Shown here: piece by piece, positions 53,130-59,877 of the stretch
Position numbering within the stretch: the first letter of the stretch is position 1
How the letters are laid out: each line of letters opens with the position of its first letter
Assembly (NCBI GenBank): GCA_036490515.1
Contig: DASXDU010000026.1
Location: forward strand, 3,168-67,167
Source of the DNA: Palsa-1150 sp036490515
GTDB lineage: Bacteria; Myxococcota_A; Polyangia; Polyangiales; Polyangiaceae
Reading direction: 5' to 3'
DNA: 64,000 nucleotides
Notes under the pieces: model-generated
What the model was told of the DNA's origin: nothing
Database searches by the model: none
What the model saw: the letters and a program-made list of their open reading frames with translations, nothing else
Position numbers and translations under genes: made by a program

Positions 53130-53401
53130 GGCGACCCCCCTTCCGTCTCGCGCCGACGCGCTCGCACGGCCGCGAGCACCGTCTGCACGCCCGCGAGCAG
53201 TCCATCCTGGTACTGCCAGTCGGCGTCGGCGAGCTCGGGAAAGTCGTGGGGGTTCGCGACGTCTTCGAGGCTCAGCCCCGGGCGCAGCCGTCGGGCGAGA
53301 TCGAGCACCTTGGCCTGCTGGAGCGCCTCGATCTCGCCGACGAGCCCCTCGACCTCGCGCCAGCTGGTGGACGTCGGCGCCATGGCCTCCGAAGCTAGCA
53401 T
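53126..53401 (-). CDS. Small helical hypothetical protein upstream of the Smr gene
   Basis: The frame reads MLASEAMAPTSTSWREVEGL and gives a 91-residue helical protein, possibly starting at the second Met (53383). The sequence has amphipathic helices (WREVEGLVGEIEALQQAKVLDLARR) but no recognised family. It ends in a GTGA overlap with the Smr gene, so the two are probably translated together. Confidence 0.55.
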   Translation of the reverse strand: MLASEAMAPTSTSWREVEGLVGEIEALQQAKVLDLARRLRPGLSLEDVANPHDFPELADADWQYQDGLLAGVQTVLAAVRARRRETEGGSP

Positions 53402-53436
53402 CGCCCCACGCCCGCACACACACGCGCAGGATCGCG

Positions 53437-53464
53437 GTTCGTGGATCCGGTCGGATCCACGAAC
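53437..53464. promoter_or_regulatory. Perfect 12-bp inverted repeat, candidate operator or hairpin
   Basis: Arms GTTCGTGGATCC (53437-53448) and GGATCCACGAAC (53453-53464) pair perfectly around a 4-nt spacer. It lies between divergent genes, so it cannot be a terminator of either. Its symmetry and location suit an operator for a dimeric regulator. Confidence 0.5.
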
Positions 53465-53542
53465 GCTCCCCGCGGTGATGCAAGCCCCTGGAATGCTTCG
53501 CGAGCGAACGACGTTCGCCCCACGACCTCGCGCGGTTCACGG

Positions 53543-53589
53543 GTTGCAATCCAAGGAGACGCGGTCACCGCTGATCGAAAAATTGCAAC
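53543..53589 (+). promoter_or_regulatory. Inverted repeat closing on the kinase start codon
   Basis: GTTGCAAT (53543-53550) and ATTGCAAC (53582-53589) are perfect 8-bp arms; the second arm ends one base before the ATG at 53590. The enclosed 31 nt contain AAGGAG near 53553. In RNA the stem would occlude the translation start region; as DNA it could be an operator. Confidence 0.4.
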
Positions 53590-54792
53590 ATGGCTCGCGC
53601 GACACCGCTGATCCCCCCGCCGTGCACCGACCTCCCCCTGGGGGACGGGCGGGCTCTCCGCATCGGTGGCCAGATTGGCCGCGGCAGCATGGCGACGGTC
53701 TATCGGGCGACGTACGAGGGAGCGTTCGGGCTGCAGCGCGCCGTCGCCGTGAAGGTCTTCGACGTCGTGGCGAGCGACGAGCACGACGCGGTCCTCGAGG
53801 CTCTGGCGAACGCCGCGCGCCGGGCGGCGTGTCTTCGCCATCCCAACGTCGTGCGCGTCGAGGACTTCGGCCTCGCCAGCGCGGCCCAGCCCTACACCAT
53901 CCAGGAGCTCGTCGAGGGGCGCACGCTGGCGGCGTTCGCGACCCGGCTGAACCGCGCCGGTGGGCGCTTCCCTCCCGACATCGCGCTGTTCGTGGCCTGC
54001 GAGGTCGCCGACGCTCTCGCCGCCGCGCGGCTCGCCAGTACCCCCGAGGGCGTACGGCTCGGGATCTTCCACGGCGAGCTCTCGACCAGCGACGTCCTCC
54101 TGTCGTGGCACGGCGAGGTGAAGGTCGCCGACTTCGGCGTGTCGGCTGCCGCGCGTGCGGCCTCCTCGGTACGCAGTGTTCGCGCCTTCGCGCGGCGCAT
54201 ACGAGCCCTCTCCCCCGAAGTCGCCCGCGGGCAGACCGGCGACGCGCGCTCGGACGTCTTCTCGCTCGGCGTCATGCTGCGCGAGATGCTCGTCGGCCCG
54301 CGCTTCCCTTCGTTCGTCACCGACACCGAGGCCCTCTCGTGGGCGCGCGACGGCATCGTCCACCAGAGCCTCTTCGAGCGGCGCCTCGCTCCCCCGCTCC
54401 AGACGATCCTCACGCGCGCCCTCGAGCGCGAACCCTCGCGGCGCTATCCGCACGCCGGCGCGATGGCCTACGAGCTCCGCAAGGTCGCGCTGGCGATGGG
54501 TGTGGGGGACGGCCGCGCGTTCCTGCGCGCCGCGCTCGCGCGTGCCTTCGGCGACGGCGGCGCGGACGGCCACGAGGACGAAGTGACCGGCGAAATGCGA
54601 GTGCCCGCGTCGCGCCCGTCGGGCGTCGTCGACCGATTCGCGCGCCTGCGCGGCGAGGACGACGGATCGCTCGAGCCGGACGTCGAGGAGGGGCTCGAGA
54701 GCGGGACGGTGCTCGTCGCCAACGCGTCGGCGCTCGACGAAGCCGACGAGGACGACGACGACGACGAGGACGACGACGCTGGACGCGGCTAG
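53590..54792 (+). CDS. Atypical Ser/Thr protein kinase (possible pseudokinase)
   Basis: The 400-residue protein keeps the glycine-rich loop IGRGSMATVY (residues 29-38), the ATP lysine K55 (AVAVKVFD), and the DFG motif (D181). The catalytic loop HRDLKxxN reads HGELSTSD (residues 161-168), so the base Asp is Glu163 and the Asn is Asp168. The activation segment has SPEVARG in place of APE. The C-terminus is a disordered acidic tail (DEADEDDDDDEDDD). It may be a weak kinase or a scaffold. The 3' end overlaps the NUDIX gene by 4 nt. Confidence 0.8.
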   Translation: MARATPLIPPPCTDLPLGDGRALRIGGQIGRGSMATVYRATYEGAFGLQRAVAVKVFDVVASDEHDAVLEALANAARRAACLRHPNVVRVEDFGLASAAQPYTIQELVEGRTLAAFATRLNRAGGRFPPDIALFVACEVADALAAARLASTPEGVRLGIFHGELSTSDVLLSWHGEVKVADFGVSAAARAASSVRSVRAFARRIRALSPEVARGQTGDARSDVFSLGVMLREMLVGPRFPSFVTDTEALSWARDGIVHQSLFERRLAPPLQTILTRALEREPSRRYPHAGAMAYELRKVALAMGVGDGRAFLRAALARAFGDGGADGHEDEVTGEMRVPASRPSGVVDRFARLRGEDDGSLEPDVEEGLESGTVLVANASALDEADEDDDDDEDDDAGRG

Positions 54793-55367
54793 GCCCCCGA
54801 ACCGCGGCGCCGCCAGAACGTCTCCAGCGCCCCCTGCACGAGCGCGTGGCGGACCTGGCCGCCGTCGAGGAGATCGGCCACGCGCGCCGCCGGCACCAGG
54901 ACCGTCTCGAGCTCTTCTTGCGCGTCGAACGCCGTCGCTGCGGTCGGTCGCGCGCCGCGTGCGACGAAGGTGTGGCAGCGATTTCCCTGGAGCGCGGGGT
55001 TCGGCTCGACGACGAGGAGCAGCTCCACGCCGTCGGCCACGTACCCGGTCTCCTCGAGCAGCTCGCGCTTCGCCGCGTGGTCGGGAGCCTCGCCCGGGTC
55101 GACGACGCCGCCCGGGATCTCGAGCGACATCGCGTCGGTGCCGAACCGATACTGCCAGACGAGGACCACCTCGTCCTCGGGCGTGAGGGCGATGACGTTG
55201 CACCAGTCGCGGCACTCGAAGACGAACGCGTCGCCTCGCGCGGCGCCCTGGCCGTCCTCGAGCTCGAGGCGCTTCACGTCGAACACGCGGTACGCGCCGA
55301 CGGCTTCGACGCGCCGCCGGCGCCACGGGCGGAGCGCCGGCGTGGGGAGGACGAGGGGACGGTGCAT
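54789..55367 (-). CDS. NUDIX hydrolase (ADP-ribose pyrophosphatase-like)
   Basis: The 192-residue protein contains the Nudix box GVVDPGEAPDHAAK-RELLEETGY (residues 87-109), with the pattern GX5EX7REUXEEXGU intact. The N-terminal RVEAVGAYRVFDVKRLEL and the position of the box resemble NudF-like ADP-ribose pyrophosphatases. Mg2+-dependent hydrolysis of a nucleoside diphosphate derivative is expected in the cytoplasm. The 3' end overlaps the kinase gene by 4 nt, convergently. Confidence 0.9.
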   Translation of the reverse strand: MHRPLVLPTPALRPWRRRRVEAVGAYRVFDVKRLELEDGQGAARGDAFVFECRDWCNVIALTPEDEVVLVWQYRFGTDAMSLEIPGGVVDPGEAPDHAAKRELLEETGYVADGVELLLVVEPNPALQGNRCHTFVARGARPTAATAFDAQEELETVLVPAARVADLLDGGQVRHALVQGALETFWRRRGSGA

Positions 55368-55397
55368 CCTGCGATGCTAAGCTGGCCCGTGCCGTCG

Positions 55398-56150
55398 ATG
55401 CTGCGCCCCTTCCAGTGGCTGAAGACACTCGCGCATCAGGCCGAGCTGGTCGCCGAAGACATCCGGGCCATCCGCGCCAACGACCCTGCCGCCAGGTCTG
55501 CCGTCGAGGTGTCGCTGGTCTACCCGGGTCTTCACGCAATCTGGCTTCACCGCGTCTCGCACGCGATGTGGACCCACGATCTCAAGCTCGGGGCCCGCGT
55601 CGTCGCGCACGCCAACCGCTTCGTCACCGGCATCGAGATCCACCCCGGCGCGCGCCTCGGAAGGCGCGTCGTCATCGACCACGGGATGGGCATCGTGATC
55701 GGCGAGACGGCGTCCGTCGGCGACGGCTGCCTCCTCTACAAGGGCGTGGTCCTCGGCGGCACGTCGCTCGAGCGCAAGGTGCGCCACCCCCAGGTGGGGA
55801 ACGACGTCGTCATCGGCTCGAACGCGTGCATCCTCGGCAACATCCACATCGGGGATCACGCGCGCGTGGGCTCGGGGAGCGTCGTCGTGAAGGAGGTGCC
55901 GCCCGAGGCGACCGTGGTGGGCGTGCCCGCCCGCATCATCGTCCCGAGCCACGCGCGGTTCGACGCCGCCCTCGACCACGCGAACCTGCCCGACCCGGTG
56001 ATCGACATGGTGCGCGCGCTCGCGTCGCAGAACGAGATGCTGCGCGAGCGCGTGTCCGCGCTCGAGAAGCGGCTCGGGCTGGAGCACGAGGACCCGCCCT
56101 TCCGGCTGCCGTACGCAGGAGACGAGCTCCCGCGCGCGGACGGCGGGTGA
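55398..56150 (+). CDS. cysE: Serine O-acetyltransferase
   Basis: The 250-residue enzyme has an N-terminal helical region (AEDIRAIRANDPAARS) and a left-handed beta-helix of hexapeptide repeats (IEIHPGARLGRRVVIDHGMG and IVIGETASVGDG). The conserved LLYKGVVLGGTSLER and the final HPQVGNDVVIGSNACILGN follow, as in EpsC/CysE. It transfers acetyl from acetyl-CoA to serine, the first step of cysteine synthesis. The C-terminal extension with an EMLRERVSALEKRLG coiled coil is longer than usual. Start 55398 is chosen; 55374 is possible. Confidence 0.9.
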   Translation: MLRPFQWLKTLAHQAELVAEDIRAIRANDPAARSAVEVSLVYPGLHAIWLHRVSHAMWTHDLKLGARVVAHANRFVTGIEIHPGARLGRRVVIDHGMGIVIGETASVGDGCLLYKGVVLGGTSLERKVRHPQVGNDVVIGSNACILGNIHIGDHARVGSGSVVVKEVPPEATVVGVPARIIVPSHARFDAALDHANLPDPVIDMVRALASQNEMLRERVSALEKRLGLEHEDPPFRLPYAGDELPRADGG

Positions 56151-56153
56151 GGG

Positions 56154-56717
56154 TCACCAGCCGACCTCCACGACCTGGGTCGTGGCGTCCCAGTGGGAGA
56201 GCGTCGCGCGCGCCGATTGGCCGACGCAGAGTCGCAGCGTCGCCCGGAGGATGGCCGGCGTCGCGAGGCGGTAGCACGGGTGATCGGCGTACGGATGGTT
56301 CAGGAAGCGGAGCGTCGCGCCGCCGTCGCGCGCGTCGACGACGAGGCGCACCGAGCCTCGCCGGAGCTGGCGGAGCGCCGAAGGGAGCAAGCGTAGGAGG
56401 TAGCGAGGCGTCGTGACGGAGGCGAGGATCTGCAGGAACCAGTGCGTGCCGAGGACCGCGCAACGCTCCATGGCCGCGCCGAACTGGATCGCGTCGCGGC
56501 CGACGACCTCCTGGAAGAACGCCTCGAGCGCGTCGTGCATGGCCTCCTCCGGGTACCAGCGCGACACCACCGGCTCCGAGACGATGGCGCGCGACCGCGG
56601 CGGGAGGGCCTCGACGTAGCGCCCGAGGACCTCCTCGCCGTGCTCTTGCAGGACGTAGCGGCGCGCCGTCACGAACCACGCGCCCTTCACCTCGCTGAAC
56701 GCCATCCGCAGCGGCAT
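56154..56717 (-). CDS. TIGR02265-family protein (myxobacterial)
   Basis: The 187-residue protein shows the pattern of a family mostly limited to myxobacteria: MPLRMAFSEVKGAWFVTARRYVLQEHGEEVL, the central HDALEAFFQEVVGRDAIQFG, and the late HPYADHPCYRL and final VVEVGW. These proteins have no assigned function and often occur near motility or signalling genes. It converges on cysE with only 3 nt between the stops. The start is at 56717. Confidence 0.72.
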   Translation of the reverse strand: MPLRMAFSEVKGAWFVTARRYVLQEHGEEVLGRYVEALPPRSRAIVSEPVVSRWYPEEAMHDALEAFFQEVVGRDAIQFGAAMERCAVLGTHWFLQILASVTTPRYLLRLLPSALRQLRRGSVRLVVDARDGGATLRFLNHPYADHPCYRLATPAILRATLRLCVGQSARATLSHWDATTQVVEVGW

Positions 56718-56753
56718 GCTATTCCGAGCGGCCGCTTCGAGGGAGTGCTTCTC

Positions 56754-57221
56754 ATGGCCAAGCCCGGGGCCGACCAGCTCATCGTCAAGAACCGTCGAGC
56801 GACCTTCGACTACGACATCGCCGACCGCTACGAGGCGGGGATCTCCCTCGTGGGGAGCGAGGTCAAGTCGATGCGGGCCGGGAAGGTCGACGTGACCGAC
56901 GCGTACGTCGCGATCGAGCGCGGGTCGGCCTGGCTGAAGCAGCTCTTCGTCGCACCGTTCGAGCAGGCGAGCGCGTTCCCGCACGAGCCCCGTCGCTCGC
57001 GGCAGCTCCTGCTTCACGGGCGCGAGCTCGAGGAGATCGAGCGTGCGCTCTCGCGCGAGGGCGCGACGGCCGTGCCGATGCGGCTCTACTTCAAGCAGGG
57101 ACGCGTGAAGGTGGAGATCGGCGTGGGCAAGGGGAAGAAGCACTACGACAAGCGAGCCGACATCGCGAAGAAGGACGCCGATCGCGAGGCCCGCCAGGAT
57201 GCGAGGAGGGGTCGCTCGTGA
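56754..57221 (+). CDS. smpB: SsrA-binding protein SmpB
   Basis: The 155-residue protein has the SmpB pattern from residue 10: IVKNRRATFDYDIADRYEAG, ISLVGSEVKSMRAGKV, QLFVAPFEQA, RLYFKQGRVKVEIGVGKGKK and a basic tail (HYDKRADIAKKDADREAR). It binds tmRNA and rescues stalled ribosomes. The ATG follows GGGAG. The next gene starts in its last bases (GTGA overlap). Confidence 0.95.
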   Translation: MAKPGADQLIVKNRRATFDYDIADRYEAGISLVGSEVKSMRAGKVDVTDAYVAIERGSAWLKQLFVAPFEQASAFPHEPRRSRQLLLHGRELEEIERALSREGATAVPMRLYFKQGRVKVEIGVGKGKKHYDKRADIAKKDADREARQDARRGRS

Positions 57222-57496
57222 CGGCGCACCTCGCGTGGGCGCGCGGCGGCGAGGCAGACGTCGTCTCGATCGACGCGCACGCGCAGTCGATCGTGCTTCG
57301 CTCGACGGTTCCCTCGCCACCGGGCTCGCGCATCGAGGGGACACTGAGGGGCGCGCCCGCATGCGCGCTCCGTGTGAAGGTTCACGCCTCGCGGCGCCAG
57401 CCCGACGGGACCTACCTCCTCGAAGGGCGGCCGCTCGACCTGCCGCGCGACACCCGCGAGCGGGTCGTCGCCCTCATGGGCGGCGCGAGCGACTGA
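57218..57496 (+). CDS. Small PilZ-like protein
   Basis: The 92-residue product overlaps the smpB stop by 4 nt. It is beta-rich (VVSIDAHAQSIVLRS, SPPGSRIEGTLRG, TYLLEGRPLDLPRDTRERVV) and resembles a truncated PilZ domain. The classic RxxxR and DxSxxG motifs that bind cyclic di-GMP are not clearly visible, so I would not predict nucleotide binding. Its function is unknown. It overlaps the convergent membrane gene by 23 nt. Confidence 0.5.
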   Translation: MTAHLAWARGGEADVVSIDAHAQSIVLRSTVPSPPGSRIEGTLRGAPACALRVKVHASRRQPDGTYLLEGRPLDLPRDTRERVVALMGGASD

Positions 57497-58157
57497 CCGC
57501 GACGAACGCGCACACGACCGTGATGGTCACGAGGGCCGCCGCGCTCGCCCCTCCGGACCAGCTCATCGGCCCGGCCCCACCGAGGAGGGAACGCAGATGG
57601 GCGCGTGGCACGAAGAGCGCGGGCACGGAGTGGCCCGCTCCGAGCAGCCAGTCGAGGAGGAGGAGCGCCGTCCGTCCCCCGCCGCGCCGACCGAGGGTCG
57701 CGCCCATCGAGAACCACGACGCGTACGCGGCACCGCCCAGCAGACCGACGTAGGCGCTCGCCGCTGCGTCGTTGACGAGGGGCGGATCGCTCGCACCGTG
57801 CGCGAGGGCGGCCACGGCCGCCGCGAGGGGCGCGCTGACGGTGCAGCACGCGCCGACGGAGACGGCGACGAGGACCCACGCTGCCCTCGAAGGGCGCGCT
57901 CCGAACGCGACGACGGCTGCGGCGCCGCCGGTGAGCGAGCGCCCCGCGAGCGCCGCGCCGACGATCGAGTAGGCGACGAGCGGAAGGACGAGGGCTCCGA
58001 ACGCGTCCGCGAGCGCGCGGTCCGCGCCGTGCGAAGCGCCCGTCGAGCGAGCGGCGAGCGCGAAGCCCAGGGCGAGGGCCGCCCACCCTCCCACGACGAG
58101 AAGCGGGCGTGGCCGGCCGAGCCGTGCCGTTGCGGGACGTGCGAGCGCGCCGATCAC
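57474..58157 (-). CDS. ABC-type exporter membrane subunit (second permease-like protein)
   Basis: The 227-residue product has about six membrane spans (GGWAALALGFALAARS, AFGALVLPLVAYSIVGAAL, SAAALVTITVVCAFVAV). It follows the ATPase-like gene in a GTGA overlap and is the last gene of the three-gene block. It is shorter and less conserved than a standard ABC-2 permease. The role is inferred from position. Confidence 0.65.
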   Translation of the reverse strand: MIGALARPATARLGRPRPLLVVGGWAALALGFALAARSTGASHGADRALADAFGALVLPLVAYSIVGAALAGRSLTGGAAAVVAFGARPSRAAWVLVAVSVGACCTVSAPLAAAVAALAHGASDPPLVNDAAASAYVGLLGGAAYASWFSMGATLGRRGGGRTALLLLDWLLGAGHSVPALFVPRAHLRSLLGGAGPMSWSGGASAAALVTITVVCAFVAVSRSRRP

Positions 58158-59062
58158 GGCGCGCGCTCCGGCCTGGCTGGAGGCGCGCGGAGCTCCTCGG
58201 GCGAAGGCGGTTCGAGAGCCATCTCCACGACGCGCACGCCGGATGCCGTGATGGCGCGTCCCATGGCGGCCGCGACGGCGAGCACCGCGCTCCCGCGCGC
58301 GACGACCGCCGCATCCCGGCGGGCGATCGCCTCGATGGCCGGATCGTTCGCGGCGGCGGCGAGGAGCGCCTGCGGGTCGCTCGCCACGACGCGGACCTTC
58401 GCGCCCGTCGGGGCGAGGCTGACGAGGTCCGCGGGCGACGCGCCACTCCGGACGACCGCCCCCCCGCGAAGGAGCACGTGATCGTCGGCGAGCTCGCTCG
58501 CGTCGCGCAGCGAGGCCGTCGCGACGAGCACCGCGCATCCCTCGCTCGCGCGCGCACGGACGAGCGGCGCGACCAGCGCCGCCGCGCGCGGATCGAGGTC
58601 CATCAAGGGCTCCACCAGGAGCAGGACCTGAACCCGCGCAGCGGTCAGGGCCTCGGCGAGGGCCACCGCGTGCATTTCCTCCGGCGAGAGAGACTCGACC
58701 CTTCGCGGCCCGAGCGCTTCGACGCCGAGCGCCGCCAGGCGCGGTGCCGCGTCGCGCACGGGCTCTCCACGAAGCTCCGCGGCGAGAGCCATCACGTCGC
58801 GGACGCGCATGGCCTCGGGAAGGGTCGGCTCGAGCGGCACGAAGGCCGTGCGCGTCCGGACGTCGTCGTCGTGAGGCGTGCCACCGAGCACCTCGAGGCG
58901 GCCCGATCGCAGCCGGGCCCGGCCCGCCACGAGCTCGAGGAGCAGGGGACCGCCGTCCGCCCGGGTGCCGACGACCGCGTGCGCGCCGGGCCCCCACGAG
59001 CACGAGAGCTTCGCGAGGCTGAGCGGAGCGCGCCGCGCAGCGACGGCGTCGAGGACGATCAT
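58154..59062 (-). CDS. Degenerate ABC ATPase-like protein
   Basis: The 302-residue protein aligns to ABC ATPases by pattern: GTRADGGPLLLELVAG (residues 32-47) at the Walker A position with Lys replaced by Gly38 and Ser/Thr by Pro39. The signature is LSPEEMHAVAL, Walker B is LLLVEPLMDLDP with Asp replaced by Val150, and the H-loop His is Ala (VATASLRDA). The usual catalytic residues are missing in four motifs while spacing is kept. It overlaps both membrane genes in ATGA/GTGA contacts, as in an ABC exporter operon. It is probably not an ATPase. Confidence 0.75.
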   Translation of the reverse strand: MIVLDAVAARRAPLSLAKLSCSWGPGAHAVVGTRADGGPLLLELVAGRARLRSGRLEVLGGTPHDDDVRTRTAFVPLEPTLPEAMRVRDVMALAAELRGEPVRDAAPRLAALGVEALGPRRVESLSPEEMHAVALAEALTAARVQVLLLVEPLMDLDPRAAALVAPLVRARASEGCAVLVATASLRDASELADDHVLLRGGAVVRSGASPADLVSLAPTGAKVRVVASDPQALLAAAANDPAIEAIARRDAAVVARGSAVLAVAAAMGRAITASGVRVVEMALEPPSPEELRAPPARPERAP

Positions 59063-59817
59063 CGCTCCGGCTCGGCCCACCGGACGCGGGCGACGACGAC
59101 GAGGAGGGACACCGCGACGACCGCCGCGAGCGCCGCGAGAGCGCGCGCCATGGGAGCCGCCATCGTCGAAGGAGAGGCAACGCCGGCGCGGACGGCCGCG
59201 AGGGCTGCGGGGACGGAGGTGAGCTCGTGCCAGCCGCGTGGCAGCAGGCCGGCCGTCCAGGGCGCGAGGACCTCGGGGAGCGCGAGGACGGCGAGGAGCG
59301 TGAGGTACCCGCCCACGCGCGTACGCGCTCCGAGGGCGGCCATCGCGAGCGGCCCGATGGTGACGGCGAAGGTACACGCGTACGCTACCGCTGCGAGCGT
59401 AGCGACGAGCGCGGGCCCCACGGGCCGCGCGAACGAAGTCGCCGCAGCGCCGGCGACGAGCGAGGCGCCGCCGAGCGACGCCGCGAGCACGACGACGAGC
59501 CCCCCCACGCGGCCCGCGACGTACGCGCCGACGCTCCCGCCGCGTGCGCGCACCAGCGAAGCGACCCCCTCCTCACGGTCGAGATGAACCGCCCGGAGGG
59601 ACGCGCCGAAGGCGACCATCACGCCCGCGCTCCATGCGATCGCGCTCGTGGCGAGACCGGGCACCTGCGCCTCCGCGCCCGAGCCTGCGACGGCCACCGC
59701 CGCGACGACCGACGCCATCGCCCCGAGGAGCGTCAGGGCGAGTGCGACGGAAGTCATCCACCCTCGGGTGGCGAGCCAGGTGCCGAACGCGAGGGTCCGC
59801 GGGGGCCGCGCCAGCAT
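59059..59817 (-). CDS. ABC-2-type permease-like membrane protein
   Basis: The 252-residue protein starts MLARPPRTLAFGTWLATRGW, a short cytoplasmic stretch seen at the start of ABC-2 permeases, then about six membrane spans (ALALTLLGAMASVVAAVAV, GGLVVVLAASLGGASLVAGA, AAPMARALAALAAVVAVSLL). It ends in an ATGA overlap with the ATPase-like gene. The start at 59817 is the first Met; the frame is open further upstream. It is divergent from the AAA+-like gene at 59878. Confidence 0.7.
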   Translation of the reverse strand: MLARPPRTLAFGTWLATRGWMTSVALALTLLGAMASVVAAVAVAGSGAEAQVPGLATSAIAWSAGVMVAFGASLRAVHLDREEGVASLVRARGGSVGAYVAGRVGGLVVVLAASLGGASLVAGAAATSFARPVGPALVATLAAVAYACTFAVTIGPLAMAALGARTRVGGYLTLLAVLALPEVLAPWTAGLLPRGWHELTSVPAALAAVRAGVASPSTMAAPMARALAALAAVVAVSLLVVVARVRWAEPER

Positions 59818-59877
59818 CGACCGAAGAGACCATAGCGCGCGGCGGTGCGCCAGGAGACGTGCGATAACACCGTGAAG

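Noticed and set aside
57218..57496. Cyclic di-GMP receptor of the PilZ family
   Set aside because: The RxxxR and DxSxxG motifs are not evident, so only a PilZ-like fold is suggested.
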